A stretch of 64,000 nucleotides of DNA from Sphaerosporella brunnea (GCA_008704415.1 VXIS01000188.1:27770-91769); one strand, 5' to 3'. Shown: positions 46,319-57,853, counted from the stretch's first letter. Program-made: numbers and translations. The notes: generated by a model from the letters alone, not told the origin.

Positions 46319-47626
46319 TTTTTGATGCGTTGCTTGTAAGTTACCAGTGTATACCTTTTTTTTGTGGCGCTGTTGCTGATTTGAGTCCCTGCCAAGGCTG
46401 CGGTGCTGCTCGGGTCGCTGTTTTATATTGTTCAGTTGGAAGCCGACGTGAAGAGGTGTTTGTGACGTAAGAATCCGGTGGACGCTGCTGCAGTTGCATG
46501 TTTTTTATCTGGTCTTTGTGAAGCTTTTGCGTATCGTGACAGTCTCGTGCGTCGTGTGCCTCTAGGTTATTCAATGCGGGCTCCGAGCAACTGACTCTGT
46601 ACGCTCATACACGCAGAAGGTAGTTCACGTTTGGAAAAAAAAAGGTGAAAGTTGTGACGCCGCAAAAGCTTGACCTGCCATGGGAAGGCACCACGCGTTG
46701 AGTGACAACAGGCCCTCAAACCCCCAGATACCGGGACGCCGCGGCTAGTAGGAGGCAGTGGCCGGATGGGAGTGCCCAGGAGACCCTATGCCGACATACC
46801 GTGTGCCCTCCGACCGAGGAGCTCCCGAGCAGGCAGTATGCCTATATGCCATGGCCCTGAGGATCCTAAGGCGACTGTATCCCTTGATGCCTATATGGCA
46901 TATGCGCTTGAGTTCCAGCATACTCAATGAGGAAGCGACTGCGCGACAGAGCGGCGACGGGAACCTGCAGGGCCACCTCTCCCACGCGGCGTGTTTGAAT
47001 GGCGTCGACCCTGAGCAGCCGTTGGACCCTGCCAGGAGCCCGCCGCCCGCTGGCGGACGACGTGTAGCCGGCAGAGCAGCGGAATGACGACGTGCTGGTG
47101 GCGACGGTCAAAGCCATGAGCTTGACGTCGCGATAGCAGCAGGAATACGTGCCAATATCCCGGTCTTGGCCACTGTATGCCTATCCGCTCGCATTCAACC
47201 ATCAATTTAGCGCTGCATATTCCAAATGTGTGGCACGACGTCTTCTTGTGTCAGCATCAAGTGCTCATTCGAATTCTTGGGTTTTCAACCCCCTTCGAGT
47301 CAACACCGCTGTGCGCTCTGGACTATTTACTGTCAAAAAATTCTCACTCGGCTTGATAACGTGGTTGCGGAGTGATTGATGAAGGCTCTGCGGTTCTGGA
47401 TCATGGTGCCTATTCTGTGTAGCAGCCCACGGATATTCATCCCAAAGACGTGGTGTTGTCGGTCCGAGCCAGGAAAGTCTGCAGAACGGGAGGGGCGGCG
47501 GGTGGCGGTGGCGCTCTACACATGGCATGATACCACTTCACGCAATAACGATTTTTCCAAGATCAGTTGCTAGCATTCCGACGAGAAAAAGAAAAACAAA
47601 GAAAAAAAAAATTATTCCCCAAATAT

Positions 47627-48095
47627 TCACTCCTCCTGACTCTCCTCATCATCTCCCTCCTCCTCACTGTCCTCCTCCTCCTCCTCGCTATCTTCCTCCT
47701 CACTCTCCTCCTCCTCCTCACTGTCCTCCTCGCCAGGGATGGAGACTTTGATGGCCTCGGGCCACTTGATGTACTCGAGGCCAGGTGGCACATCGAGGAT
47801 CACCTCGATGGCCACCTGGCGGATATCGGCCGGAACCTTCTCGTGGCCAGCCAGGAACTCGTACGTTCCTGGGATCGGCTCGTCTGCTTCTCCCACCGCA
47901 CGCAGCCGAAAGAAACAGATGCTGGTAGGCTCTGGCCTTGGCCACCTTCGTGGCCTTGGGCCGCAGCGCACGGGGGGTCTTGGCGGCGGATACCTCAGGG
48001 GTGGGAGGGACCGAGGAGAGAGGCGAGGACTCGTGGCTGGCTGCTGCTGCGATCGGGCGAGCGGGAGTTGACGGGGGAGGAGGAGTGGGTGCCAT
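47627..48095 (-). CDS. Acidic-tailed small protein (one-base frameshift)
   Basis: Starts at ATG 48095 with MAPTPPPPSTPARPIAAAAS and runs to TKVAKARAYQHLF, then the frame changes near 47900-47910 and continues ADEPIPGTYEFL...VAIEVILDVPPGLEYIKWPEAIKVSIPG, ending in a long Glu/Ser/Asp tail. The span is 469 nt, exactly one base more than a multiple of three. The change falls in a T run, so one extra T in a homopolymer explains it; no intron fits. Without it the product would have about 155 residues. The core and tail resemble the protein at 21145-21720. The basic N-terminal part and acidic tail suggest a nuclear protein, by inference only. On the opposite strand the tail appears as a leucine-rich frame, which is an artefact. 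A sense-strand T-rich tract follows the stop. Confidence 0.6.
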
Positions 48096-50533
48096 CGCGA
48101 TAGGTGTTCGTGTTCGTGTTCGTTTTCGGATTGGTGGCTTGTAGGGTATCGGAGATGAGGAGGAAAGGAGGAATTCAGAATGGCATTGAGGGCTTTTATA
48201 CCTGTTCCCTCCGGCCAGCCTGAATGGCACTTGAGGTTTCTGCTCGGGACCCATTGATGCTGGGACGATCATGGGTAGTCACTCGGCCGTAATGAGGTTT
48301 TCCAAAAGTTAGGAGTCAGATTGACGCCTAGAAGCCGAATCCAGCGTCTCCTGTGCGTACCCAAGCGCATTCCGCCACCCGCCAGGCAGCCTGAGGGACG
48401 ATACTGATCATGATGGTGATGATGGCCAGAGCGGATGCTGAAGATGTTGGCGATTGCAGACCCGCTCGCGCCCACACGTCGGCTGCCTCCCTCCGCTCCC
48501 GCCAAAGCATCTGCGCCGGGGCCGCCCATCGTGCGCTGTCTGCCATCCATCCAGACAGGCGCCCGCGGCTATGGCGGCTATCCGCGAAACTGCTGCACAC
48601 CGCTAATCTGGCGTTGCCGCGCCTAGCTGCCGCGTCCGCGCAGGAACCTCGTCGTCGTGTCGTGTCGTGCCGTAAAAAAAAAAAAAAAAAAAAAAAAAAC
48701 CAAAAGAAATTCCAAGGAAGAACCGCTATCAAAACGCCGAAACTCAAAACAAACAACATTATCTCTTCCATTCCCGGTACGGCAATCGGATCCTCGGATT
48801 TGAAAGCGTTGCAGCGGCAGCGCTCACAGTGCGCTTTGCCGCGACGCCCTTCGATCGCCGAAGGTCTTGCTGCTTCAGCGGGGGAAGATCCTGCGTCCAC
48901 CGTCGGAATCTTCCCGTCCGCTCTAGACTGTTGCTTGAGCCTCGGCAGGATTTCCCGAAAAAAAACAACGAACACCAGGGTGCAGGTAGCTGGTCCCAAA
49001 AAGCCTGGGCGGGGAAGGCCAGTGGTTGGCCGAAAGCATAACAGCATAGGTTGCTTTGATATTGCTCCGGGAGCAGAAGCGATCTGCTCGAGTCGCCGAT
49101 GAAGGTTTCGGGACGGTGTGGTGGAAAATCGTTGCCCTATGACTATCTGCTCAGTGGAACGGTGGAATTGCACGAATCACAATATTGCACGCATTGGAAG
49201 CGGATGGAGTGCGGTGAGTGTCGGCAGCCCAGAATACTCTGGAAGGCTCGCAAAACGCATAATAGACCTGCCCAAGTCACGTGTGGAAAATTCAGGACGA
49301 TGCGGTGGAAGATGGTTTTGCTGTAGCCATCTTCTCACTTGGACGGTGGAATTGCCGAAATCAGGATATTAGTCAAAGTGGCGGATTTCGGAGGGGATGA
49401 AGCGCGGTGAGTCTCCGCAGCCCAGAATGCTCTGTGAAGCTTGCTGGGGGCATAATAGAGCTGCCCGATGCAAGCGTGAAAGTTTCAGGACGGTGCAGTG
49501 GAAGAGCGTTGTGCTATAACCATCTTCTCACTGGACTTACCAGCGTGGCGTCCTTGCATGGAAGGCCCCTTGGCCCGTAGCTGCGATTGGTGTAGGTAAT
49601 CTTCGTGGGGCAATTCTCGTAATTCAGTAAAGTGTTGTTTGCAAGGCACTGGTAACTGTGCTGTCTCTCTCGCTCTCCCCTTATGTGCCACCGGCCAGGG
49701 AATGAGAACACGGCGCGTACCGGGGGAACAGATTCATATACTTTATCGTACTTACTACGTAGTAGATATCCATCCACCAAGCGAGCAATCACCTTCTTTT
49801 GCACACTTTGGGTGCGAGGTTTTGGGACCAAGTCGAGGTCGGGTTCGAACTTTGAAGTTCGACGGAAACTGGTTGTTGCCAGTGTTCCGCTTCCAGGGTA
49901 CAGCCCGGTGCCCGGATTCCGGTGCACCCATGGTTTTGGGCCCTTGTTTAGTAGGACCACCTCGTGGTCAAGATAGATACATGGTGCTTTATTTACTTCC
50001 ATCCGTCGGCCACAAGAGTCCGCGCTGTGTGCTTACATAATCCCTACGCTCCCGTTCCTCAGGCTCCGACTGGTGGTTTGCCCTGAGCGCAGGGTCGAAC
50101 CGGCGGCTGCGTCAGGCCCGGCGCTGCCCTGCCCCTCGCAGTCTCCGGAGAGCTACTGGAATCCGCAGCCCTGTTGAGGGAGTGTGGGGAAAACAACTGC
50201 GGGCGATGCCTCTCCAATTCTCAGGCTGCCGGGGGTGCTATATACCCTCCGGCACCGCACTCTGAATCCATCCACCCGAGCTCCCAGCTACCCGGCCTCC
50301 TACTCCCAGCCACGGTGTAGCCGACACGGCGCGCCGTCAGATATTAAAAGCAAAACAAAACGCCGCCTATGCAACCAAAAAGCCGAAACAGATACACAAA
50401 ATGTATGACTGTATGAAACGATGTGAAATCCGAAAAACAAAGGTATCAGTAGCTGATCGCACTCGGCTGTGACCCCAATTCCACCGCAAACGCACACCCA
50501 TCACCGCAGCCTTCCCCCCCTCTGTACCCGATA
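48096..50533. other. Gene-free region with tandem repeat and A-run
   Basis: No gene supported. An A26-type run lies at about 48674-48699 and a 2.3-copy tandem repeat at 49111-49535 (listed). A minus-strand frame of 162 codons at 49514-50002 has an ATG but no motif and was not called. Confidence 0.45.
49111..49535. repeat. Tandem repeat, unit about 184-193 bp
   Basis: Units at 49111-49294, 49295-49487 and a partial one at 49488-49535. Each begins GGACGGTG or GGACGATG and contains GGTGGAATTGC and CAGCCCAGAATNCTCTG. Units differ by scattered substitutions. Confidence 0.8.
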
Positions 50534-51357
50534 TTATACCGTGAACCGCACCCTCTTTGCGACTTTCTTCTTCTTTGGGGGACCCTGCGTGCCTTCTTCC
50601 CCTGCCTCCCTGGGACGCTTGCCGCCACTTAGACGATCGTAATTTTGGCTATGGACCTGAATACGAATGCGGCCCTCCTCGGGGTTGGAAGTGTGGCTGA
50701 GGGTGGTCTGGAGAGGGGCAGGTATCGTTCTAAGGGCAGGGTCCAACCATTCCTCCTGACTCCCAGCCGAAAGGACATCTCTGGTGCATATTTGATCTGA
50801 CTTTTCCTCGTTCGGAGCCTCCATGTAGATGTCAACGTCCTCTGTAGGCGGTGGGCTGGAGAACCGCAGCAGCGCAGCCTCTACCGCGGCAATCCTGTCG
50901 TCAAGCGTGTCGTCGTCTGACATCTCGTCATCGCTGCCCCAATCTTCATCATCATCACTCGACAGGCAGATAAAATCTGTTCACCATGGCTTATCAGTTA
51001 TCCGTTGGGTCGTAACTGGTTGAGGCACACACCTTCATCATCTGGCAACTGCTCAGTCATTTCCCTGTTGCTACACGCAACGGGTTCAGATCCGCCATAT
51101 TTACCGGCGCGAATCGGCGGCAAACCAGGAACCGCCTGATCGATCGTCTGCTGCTTTTGCCCCTCTGCATTCATCAGCAGTGTCCCCCCAGTCATCCTCT
51201 GAAGCTTACCTCTGCTGTCGAGGAACTCTCGGTTCCGTGTAAAGTGGTCCCACGGCCACCATAGCTCGTCTCGGTCCACCTCATCTCTTCCGTCTTCGGT
51301 CTCGAACACCAGGGTGGTCCTGGTACAGATAATTAGGGAGTTTTGGTTTGTAGACAT
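50534..51357 (-). CDS. Nuclear-type orphan with SIM-like motif and NLS (2 exons)
   Basis: Exon 1 is 51357-51033 and exon 2 is 50976-50534; the 56-nt intron has GT...AG and a CTGAT branch site. Total 768 nt gives 255 residues. Splicing creates EDFICLSSDDDEDWGSDDE (residues 108-126): a hydrophobic core FICL followed by serines and acids, the pattern of a SUMO-interacting motif, and the intron falls directly before it. A helical acidic segment follows (DRIAAVEAALLRF), and the C-terminus PPKKKKVAKRVRF (241-253) is a strong basic nuclear localisation signal. The N-terminal 100 residues are unlike anything I know. A nuclear, SUMO-linked role is plausible by inference. A short tandem repeat lies 110-300 bp upstream of the start. 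Confidence 0.75.
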
Positions 51358-54300
51358 GTTGGTTGTTGGAGGAAAGGAAGGAGGCTGGGAGAGATAGCTG
51401 GGCTTTTATACCCATTCGAAATTTGCGCCCGGGTTCAAAGCGAGGAAACCTCTGCGGTGAAGGGCGAAGCGAGCAGGTTCAAAGGGCGGTGTACTCAATG
51501 CTGTTGGGTACAAATAGTGTTGCCGCGTATTCCAGTGGTTTGATGCAAAAGGGGGTATACCGTATTCTCCTCGGTGGAAACGGCGGTCTATGGTTTGGTG
51601 CAAACCGAGCGGGTCCAAATCGCGGTATATTCAATGCCGTTGGATGCAAACCGCATGGTATCTGCTTGGGGGAAAGTGAGCGGGTGGTGTCTGTAAAACA
51701 CTGGCGGTACTTCCAACGTGGTTGCAGATTATTCATTGCAGCGACTGTTGATGTGGGGAATCGAATAATGCGCACGAGCAGAGGTTTCTAAGGGAAAACT
51801 GCCCTTCAATGGTGGTTCGCTGTGGCCGTGCCGGTGCGGTTCGTATTGGAATCTCGTCATGCCTCATGCACCAGGACGCGGTCTTGTATTACAACCAATA
51901 TCATTGCCGCCCGTGTCCGGTGAACGCTGGTCAGACGGCGGGTGACGGCGGTTGACAGCGTCGTGAGTGTATCACTGGATGTGAGTGGTTGTGGGTGCAG
52001 GGATTTCTAGGTGAGGGTCACAATTCTGTAGTATACAAGATTTTGCGATCAAGCTCACGACATACACTCTAAAGGGATTAAATGTAGCGGCCATACACTC
52101 CCCGGGAGCACAGAGGAAAATCAGCATTGAACTTTCCACGATACTGCAGCTAGTGCCTTTGGCTGAGTTTAGGAGTTGGCGGTCCTTGCCCCATTCAATA
52201 AAGGATAACGGCCCCCCCACCATGACCACCAGCGAGCTATCCGAACTGGCACTTAAAACAACCTATCTCCGGGATCCCGAAACGGCGCTGCCGGAGCTAA
52301 TCCTGCAGACACGGCCCAACTGTTCCTGCCTGTGAAAAGGTGAAAAACTCAGGTCAGTGTGCGAGGTTCTCGGAAGTGCAGACCGAATGAAAGGTTTCCG
52401 AGAGTCGTTGATTTCATTGGTGTTTGGGTTTACGGTCTTGTGAGAACTGGGAACGACCACGGCTGGTGGATAGCATCTCGGGGTTTTCAGGGTTTTTTTG
52501 CCCCCCCCCCCCCCAATGGCCGGAAAACAGATAGCTTCGAAGGGCGGGTGGTGGTGGTAATGCAAATGTAAATTGAAACGAGTGAGAGTACTCGGAACTA
52601 CTCGGGGCAAGCATTTGGAACCAAAAAAATTTGAAAAAAATGCAGGTGGATCTCGCAAGACCCTTAGTCCTAACGTAACTGGTCAGAATGAAATGCGGGT
52701 ATGCGTGTGAAAGGGAAAAGAACCTGTAAAAGCGTAAAGCGGCTCCCCCTCCAACTCCAAACAACAACATGCATCATCATCGAGGCACGAAGTGGCATAG
52801 CCCGCGGAGGCTTAGAGCGGTGAGCGTCCAGGAAGTTGAGGTTTTGGGAGTACTAAGTAGGTCGGGCCAATCGATTCGGAGCCTCTGCGATATCAGTGTT
52901 CGGTCCAAGTTCTTTCCTGATGGGGCTGCCGGTGGCGTCTTGGATTACGTTCAGATGGGCAAGTTCAGGGATTTTTCGTTTCTCCGTCAAGTTTGATTTC
53001 TTCTTATTCCTGTTCTGCTATTTCTTGTATGTCTCCTCTGGTGGTGCATGTTCTCAATGCGCGTGTTTTCTAATCATGTATTCTTAGCGCTCTCGACCAC
53101 CGATATCGTGATGGTGTGAATGCACGGCGCAAACAACCAAAGGAAACGGCTTGCTTTTATGTCTAGTACCCCCCTTCCAAATATTGAAATGTGCAGCGTG
53201 CCCCCCAAAGTTTTTAATGCTCCGTACCCGCACACCCCACCGTGAGTGATGTACCCAGCGCCAGATAAATACCCATCGCACCATGCTCCAGCGGCCGGAA
53301 GGGTGGCTGATGTGAGGGACCGCCTCGTGCACGATCTCGGCGACTCTCATCTCGTATTTCTTCGTTCTTCTGGCTCGCGGAATAAACCATCAAGTTGTAT
53401 AGACGGACATGTACAGGACCGCGGCCACCCAATGTATGTTCCTAGACATGTTGGATTAGGTTCTCACTAGACATTCCGTTCATCTCCTGCAGCGACAACT
53501 ATTTCTCTGTCAGAACGAATCCTCCAGTGAGGATGGTGCCTGAGAAAGAATTGCCACTAACCTTCTCCGGCGGGCTTGTGGGAGCGGTGATTGGCCGCGG
53601 GCTCTGCGCTTTGTAGCACTACTCGACGGCTTCATGTCCGGAACCCGTTGCGCGATTATCGTCCAGCAGTGTCCTCATAGCCGGTTGGCTGTTTGGGCCG
53701 CGAAAGTTGCACTTCACGAGAGACCACTCAGTTGCGTTGCCTGGCCAGCCGCGGAGGACATGTGTTTGTTGGCAAAATGGAGGCTGCGGGCCGCCCTCAA
53801 CCCACAATCCTCAAGCAAGATAACCTCCCAAGGGGTTGGCGGAGTTTGGTATTACCCTGTTGCCCAGAGGTCGGATTACTGCATTCGCCCCATCCTCCAC
53901 AGAAATTTGGCATTGGACCTCTGCCCTTCTACGTGCCTCCCGCCGCTGTCCCGTCCAGCAATTCAGGTCAACACCCTTCAGCCTTGTTGCTGTATAAACC
54001 AATACGCCTCACTCGGTCGCTCGCCAAGTTCATCGCATCTGGCTGTAGACGCTGTAACGTCCACGCTCTGGACATAGATACTGGAGTTCGATTTGTAGGC
54101 GCGATGGCAAGCGAACGATTCTTCCTAGGGGACTGGTGGAATCTCGAGTGAGGTGGGGCGAAGCCGCGTGCGTGGACGCGCAAAAGATTATTTGGCCCCC
54201 GCCCCAACCGGACAATTGTCTCTGGGAGTGCAGAATGCCAAATAAAAAAGTATTGAATTCGAGGAGCCCATGCCCAGTCCAGAAAAGTCGACGGCAACCA

Positions 54301-54594
54301 TCAAAGAGGAGCCAGTCACTCCGATTGATTTGGAATCGGCAAACTTCATGTAATTGCTCGTACGACAGGGTCAGGATGGATAGACATAACTGAATGGAAA
54401 ATACAGCGTTCCTGAAATAGGTTGCTTCTAGATTCGCCGCCTCCTGAATACGCGGAGTGGTCTGTGAGTCAGCTACCGGGTCCGGTAACTGGCTTGACAA
54501 TAACGTGGCCGCCTACAGACTATACACGGAGTACACAAAAGCATTTTTTTGAATAATTTTCCGCGATGGGTGGAGACTGGCAGCGAGGCGTTGA
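51358..54594. other. Gene-free region
   Basis: The first 450 bp hold the promoter of the SIM/NLS gene and a short tandem repeat. A 37-codon plus frame at 52222 (MTTSELSELALKTTYL...) is protein-like but ends after CSCL with no visible continuation. A C12 run lies near 52502. No other gene is supported. Confidence 0.4.
51469..51650. repeat. Direct repeat upstream of the SIM/NLS gene
   Basis: GAGCAGGTTCAAAGGGCGGT...CAATGCTGTTGG (from 51471) and GAGCGGGTCCAAATCGCGGT...CAATGCCGTTGG (from 51607) are about 136 bp apart, with a weaker related segment between them. They lie 110-300 bp upstream of the start at 51357. Confidence 0.65.
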
Positions 54595-54906
54595 GCAAGA
54601 TACGCTCAATCCGAAGGGAGAAAACGCCACTCGAAACTATATACTGAAGACGGCGAGCTAAACGAGAACCGTTGTAGGAGCGGAGTCTTCACTTGCAAGA
54701 ATACAAGAGGCACCCGCAACTTCCCATTTGACAGAATCCTCAACGATCTGGCAACCACGCCCATCGTTCCCGCCAACGAGGACAATCAACTCTATGAAGA
54801 TTCAACCGCGACGGACTCAGATCAGGCCATCTTGTTGGAACCAACTGGGGGCCTCAAAGAACAAGAGAAAGCCGTCCGGCCTGCAAATAGTGGCCTCTTG
54901 AGATGA
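54595..54906 (+). pseudogene. Coding-like exon or gene fragment, unknown family
   Basis: Open frame of 103 codons with a protein-like composition: KLYTEDGELNENRCRSG, RNFPFDRILNDLATTPIVP, NEDNQLYEDSTATDSDQAIL, ending LLR and TGA at 54904-54906. It lacks an ATG and is preceded by a TGA, so it is either the last exon of a gene whose upstream part I could not find or a fragment of an old gene. No family is recognised. Confidence 0.35.
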
Positions 54907-56597
54907 GATTCACTAGAAAATCTGAGAGCAGCTTATTCTGACATGAGCCTATTAGGCGGATGGGATTCATGCAGACCGTGGAGGAAGCCGCATGGTGTCA
55001 CCATCATCGATTCGTGGTGCGTATTGGGGAAAGATTCTGCTCTCGTGGCGGGAACAGGAGTCGTAATCAACGAGTTATTGGCGACAAGGCGCTTTTTACT
55101 TACCTTTCCACGACCACCCCCGATCGGCGGGTCCGGAGCCGGAAAATTTCGAAGGCGCGATTTGCGTTGTCGAGGTTTGTTGGATCGTGTAGGGCGGTAT
55201 TTAGGTCCTCCGCAAGCTCGCCCATGGCCCTGATGTATAATTCTGTGACGATGATGCACTAAACACGAGTAGAATCGTGAGAGCGGACTCCAATGAATGA
55301 TGGACACAGCCTGAGAGGGGAGCCGCTTCAGCGTGCTGAGGCTGTTTTTTTATCTGTAATCAAGTGTATTGTCGAATGGCGGTCACTGAGACACGTGGAG
55401 CGTAATGCAATGCCGTCACTGTGACTGGCGCAAAGCTCTGAACGCCGCTCGAATGCGCAAGCACCTGCCGCTTTGCGAGGGGTATATGGTGCTTGAGAGA
55501 GCACAACCGCAGGAACTCTAAGTGGACTAGTCCAGTGAGAATCGAAGAAGCTGAAGCAGAACGCCGACGTGAATCGGAGAATGTGAGGAGTGAAGCAGTT
55601 TGAGCTGATGTGAGGTCGGTCTGCCAACATTGACTGAGGCTCATCATCGCAATTTCGCGCTGCCCTTGCTATCATACTCGGTGCTCGTCCTTCTCGAATG
55701 TTGTTGAAAGATGGCTTTCGTCACTTTCTCAGCCTCTTGCTGACTACTACTCTTTTGACCATTTTTAATGCTTCGCACGGCTGACGCTGTTCGCGCTTAT
55801 CACGCCCCGCCATGTCTGAACAAAAGCGCTTCAACTTTGAAAAGGAAGCTCTTCAGGAGGAGATCGAAGTTGAAAGAGCCAGTATTGCCCAGAACCCGCC
55901 GTCTCACCACGCCCGAACAAGCCCACCAGCGACTTCGGCCCAAACTCTGAGATCCCAACGGGTGAATGTAACTACCGTCAGACTCTCTTTTGCCTTCGCC
56001 TCTGGTATTTGTGAAACCTTAAGCAACCACGCCAGGCCCTAAGCCCCTCCAGTTGGTCAACCAGCCCCAATCTGGTGAGAATCGGGGAGAAAACCGACGT
56101 ATTAACTCTGCTAAGAGTTTGTTCTTGGCGTTCTTGTTTGGTGGGGTCTGAGTTTGCTTGTTTTGCGCTGGCGGCGTCTTCTTTCGTGGGGGGGGGGGGC
56201 TGTAATCCAATCATTCCGGGCACTTCCTCTCATGTCTCCCTGTCGTCACTTCATCCTCACAATATCGCCTGTCACCGCCTCGTCACTGACCGGTGACGAC
56301 CGGTCAGTCACTCTGTCAGTCGTGACCGACTTCCCTAAACCTTGGCCAAGTTGGTAGCAGTCCATGCTTAGACAGGGGGAATCATGATACCTGCGGGGAT
56401 GACACCAAATCAAAGATTGATCTAGTACGTTTGGGTAGCCAGATGAATTTCACCACTACAATCGGTTTAAGCTGTCTACGAGTGTATCCGACAACTCGAC
56501 AAGGAACCAGGCATCTTGACTATGAGTATCTCTTATGATTAGTTAAGATCGTGATTAGGGGGGATGATAAAGTGGAGGATTGGGAACATAGTTCATG
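54907..56597. other. Gene-free region
   Basis: No strong gene. A plus frame from ATG 55812 (MSEQKRFNFEKEALQEEIEVERASI) looks like a short coiled-coil start but soon becomes composition-like. A hairpin at 56282-56311 is described separately. A G-run lies near 56189. Confidence 0.4.
56282..56311. repeat. 13-bp hairpin
   Basis: GTCACTGACCGGT and ACCGGTCAGTCAC pair at 12 of 13 positions across a 4-nt loop. Confidence 0.7.
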
Positions 56598-56763
56598 CTC
56601 GGATAGGGGGAGTGTTGAGACATAGAGTATGACTTTCTGGTGGATGCGAGTATGAACTAGATATACCAGTGCTCGTTTCTGCCTTTGAAGGAGGCGCAAC
56701 TCGCACTTAGCTCTGTACGTTCAATACATCTCTTCTACCTACGTTCTTATTCTCGACTTCGCA
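56598..56763 (+). mobile_element. Probable LTR-element remnant: purine tract plus LTR
   Basis: A purine-rich tract GGATAGGGGGAG is directly followed by TGTTGAGACATAGAGTATGA (from 56610), which looks like the start of a Copia-type LTR; the sequence then reads as an LTR (TATA-like ATATACC, later CTACGTTCTTATTCTCGAC) to about 56763. A possible primer-binding site TTGGTAGCAG lies upstream near 56349. No second LTR or coding region remains. Confidence 0.4.
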
Positions 56764-56854
56764 AATCCCATCGTCAACAGACGGGAGGCTATTGCAGACA
56801 TCGCGGTCACGGGAATTGTTCATATCCGGCCCGATTTTATGTGTGAGTATGAAG

Positions 56855-57224
56855 CGCACAGATTGACCATGTCAATCATGATCTTGAGCAACTGGCGGAA
56901 GCTGCTCGAATGAAGGGCTTACGCGGAACCGTGACAAAGGATTTACCAGTGATGCTTGATTTTAAAGCTGAGATTGAAAAATCACCTGTCAGCGTGGGAG
57001 CGTTCCGCGATTGCCTACAGGCACTTATTAAAAAGGTGGCCCAGGCCCACCGCCTGCACCTCCTGATCAGCCTCATTCGGCGCCAATGCCCTGGCAAAAG
57101 CACGCCCAAGACTGGGTCATTGCGCCAAAAACTGTCCTTTGGTGCAACTACTAGAACGGCTAATCGGGCTGCGCAGATTGACCGGGTGGCCAAAGCGCCT
57201 TTGATAAATACCACCACGGCGTAA
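56855..57224 (+). pseudogene. Coding-like fragment, unknown family
   Basis: The plus frame AQIDHVNHDLEQLAEAARM... KGLRGTVTKDLPVMLDFKAE ... VSVGAFRDCLQALIKKV is open for about 120 codons and has a protein-like composition, with an ATG at 56910. Upstream another frame looks equally coding-like, which suggests a frameshifted relic. It may be linked to the LTR remnant just before it. Function unknown. Confidence 0.3.
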
Positions 57225-57853
57225 ATACCGCTCATCACGCCACGGCGGGCGACCTTGTTGGCTACAGGGAAGCTTACCAAACTTCGTACGAAAGATCGCA
57301 ATAATGGTATTGTACATCTTGACTTTCCCGCAGATGTCGGTTGAAGTGGTGCGGATTTGTCCACTGCCAAATTGACCATCGCTCACCGTCCGGCTCGGCT
57401 GAAAGTTCATATCATTGAAGCATGAGCTTGTTTAGACCATTGCTAGGCAGCGGAGATAAACAAGGCGTGAAAGGTGTATGAGGAAGGCATAGTGGAGGCG
57501 GAAATGATTTAGGGACTGAGTGGAGTAGAAGGGGATGGATGTCTCAAAAAATTGGATTTTGCTACTGGTACCACTTGTGAAGCAGTCCGCCCGCCAGCCC
57601 GTCCATTTTTGAAGGCCACACCATCCGACGGGCTTCCCTGGCAGCCGTACCAGCCCCAGTATTCGGCGCGGTCCGTCTATAACTGTAGTCCGGACCGAAC
57701 CGACTGCTGGGAATGGGTCGAGTCCGCGTTGGAGGCAGAAGGCATACATCCGGTCCATTGGGGATGGCAACTGGTTTGGACCACGGCCAACGGCGGTTGA
57801 CTGTGGCGTCCCTGAAGTGACATCCACTCACTGAAGCGCTATATGACGCGTCA
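57225..57853. other. Intergenic with dispersed repeat
   Basis: No gene. 57405-57670 is the second copy of the repeat at 25465-25760. Confidence 0.5.
57405..57670 (+). repeat. Dispersed repeat shared with 25465-25760
   Basis: Begins ATATCATTGAAGCATG like its partner and ends at the GACGGGCTTCCCTGGCAGCC segment. Diverged; boundaries approximate. Confidence 0.5.

Larger units (their letters stand above)
44417..47626. other. Gene-poor region
   Basis: No strong gene. Holds the partial MITE copy at 45593-45695, a low-confidence proline-rich frame at 46058-46318, and near 46790-46900 short direct repeats of GATGCCTATATG type. The 44461-44715 frame (84 codons) has no motif and was not called. Confidence 0.4.

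Noticed and set aside
47567..48103. Leucine-rich plus-strand frame
   Set aside because: It is the antisense of the GAG/GAA-rich acidic tail of the minus-strand gene; the leucines come from CTC/CTT complements.
48328..49173. 281-codon minus-strand frame and 230-codon plus-strand frame
   Set aside because: Both pass through the poly-A/T run and the tandem repeat and show no domain; the phenylalanine or lysine runs are homopolymer products.
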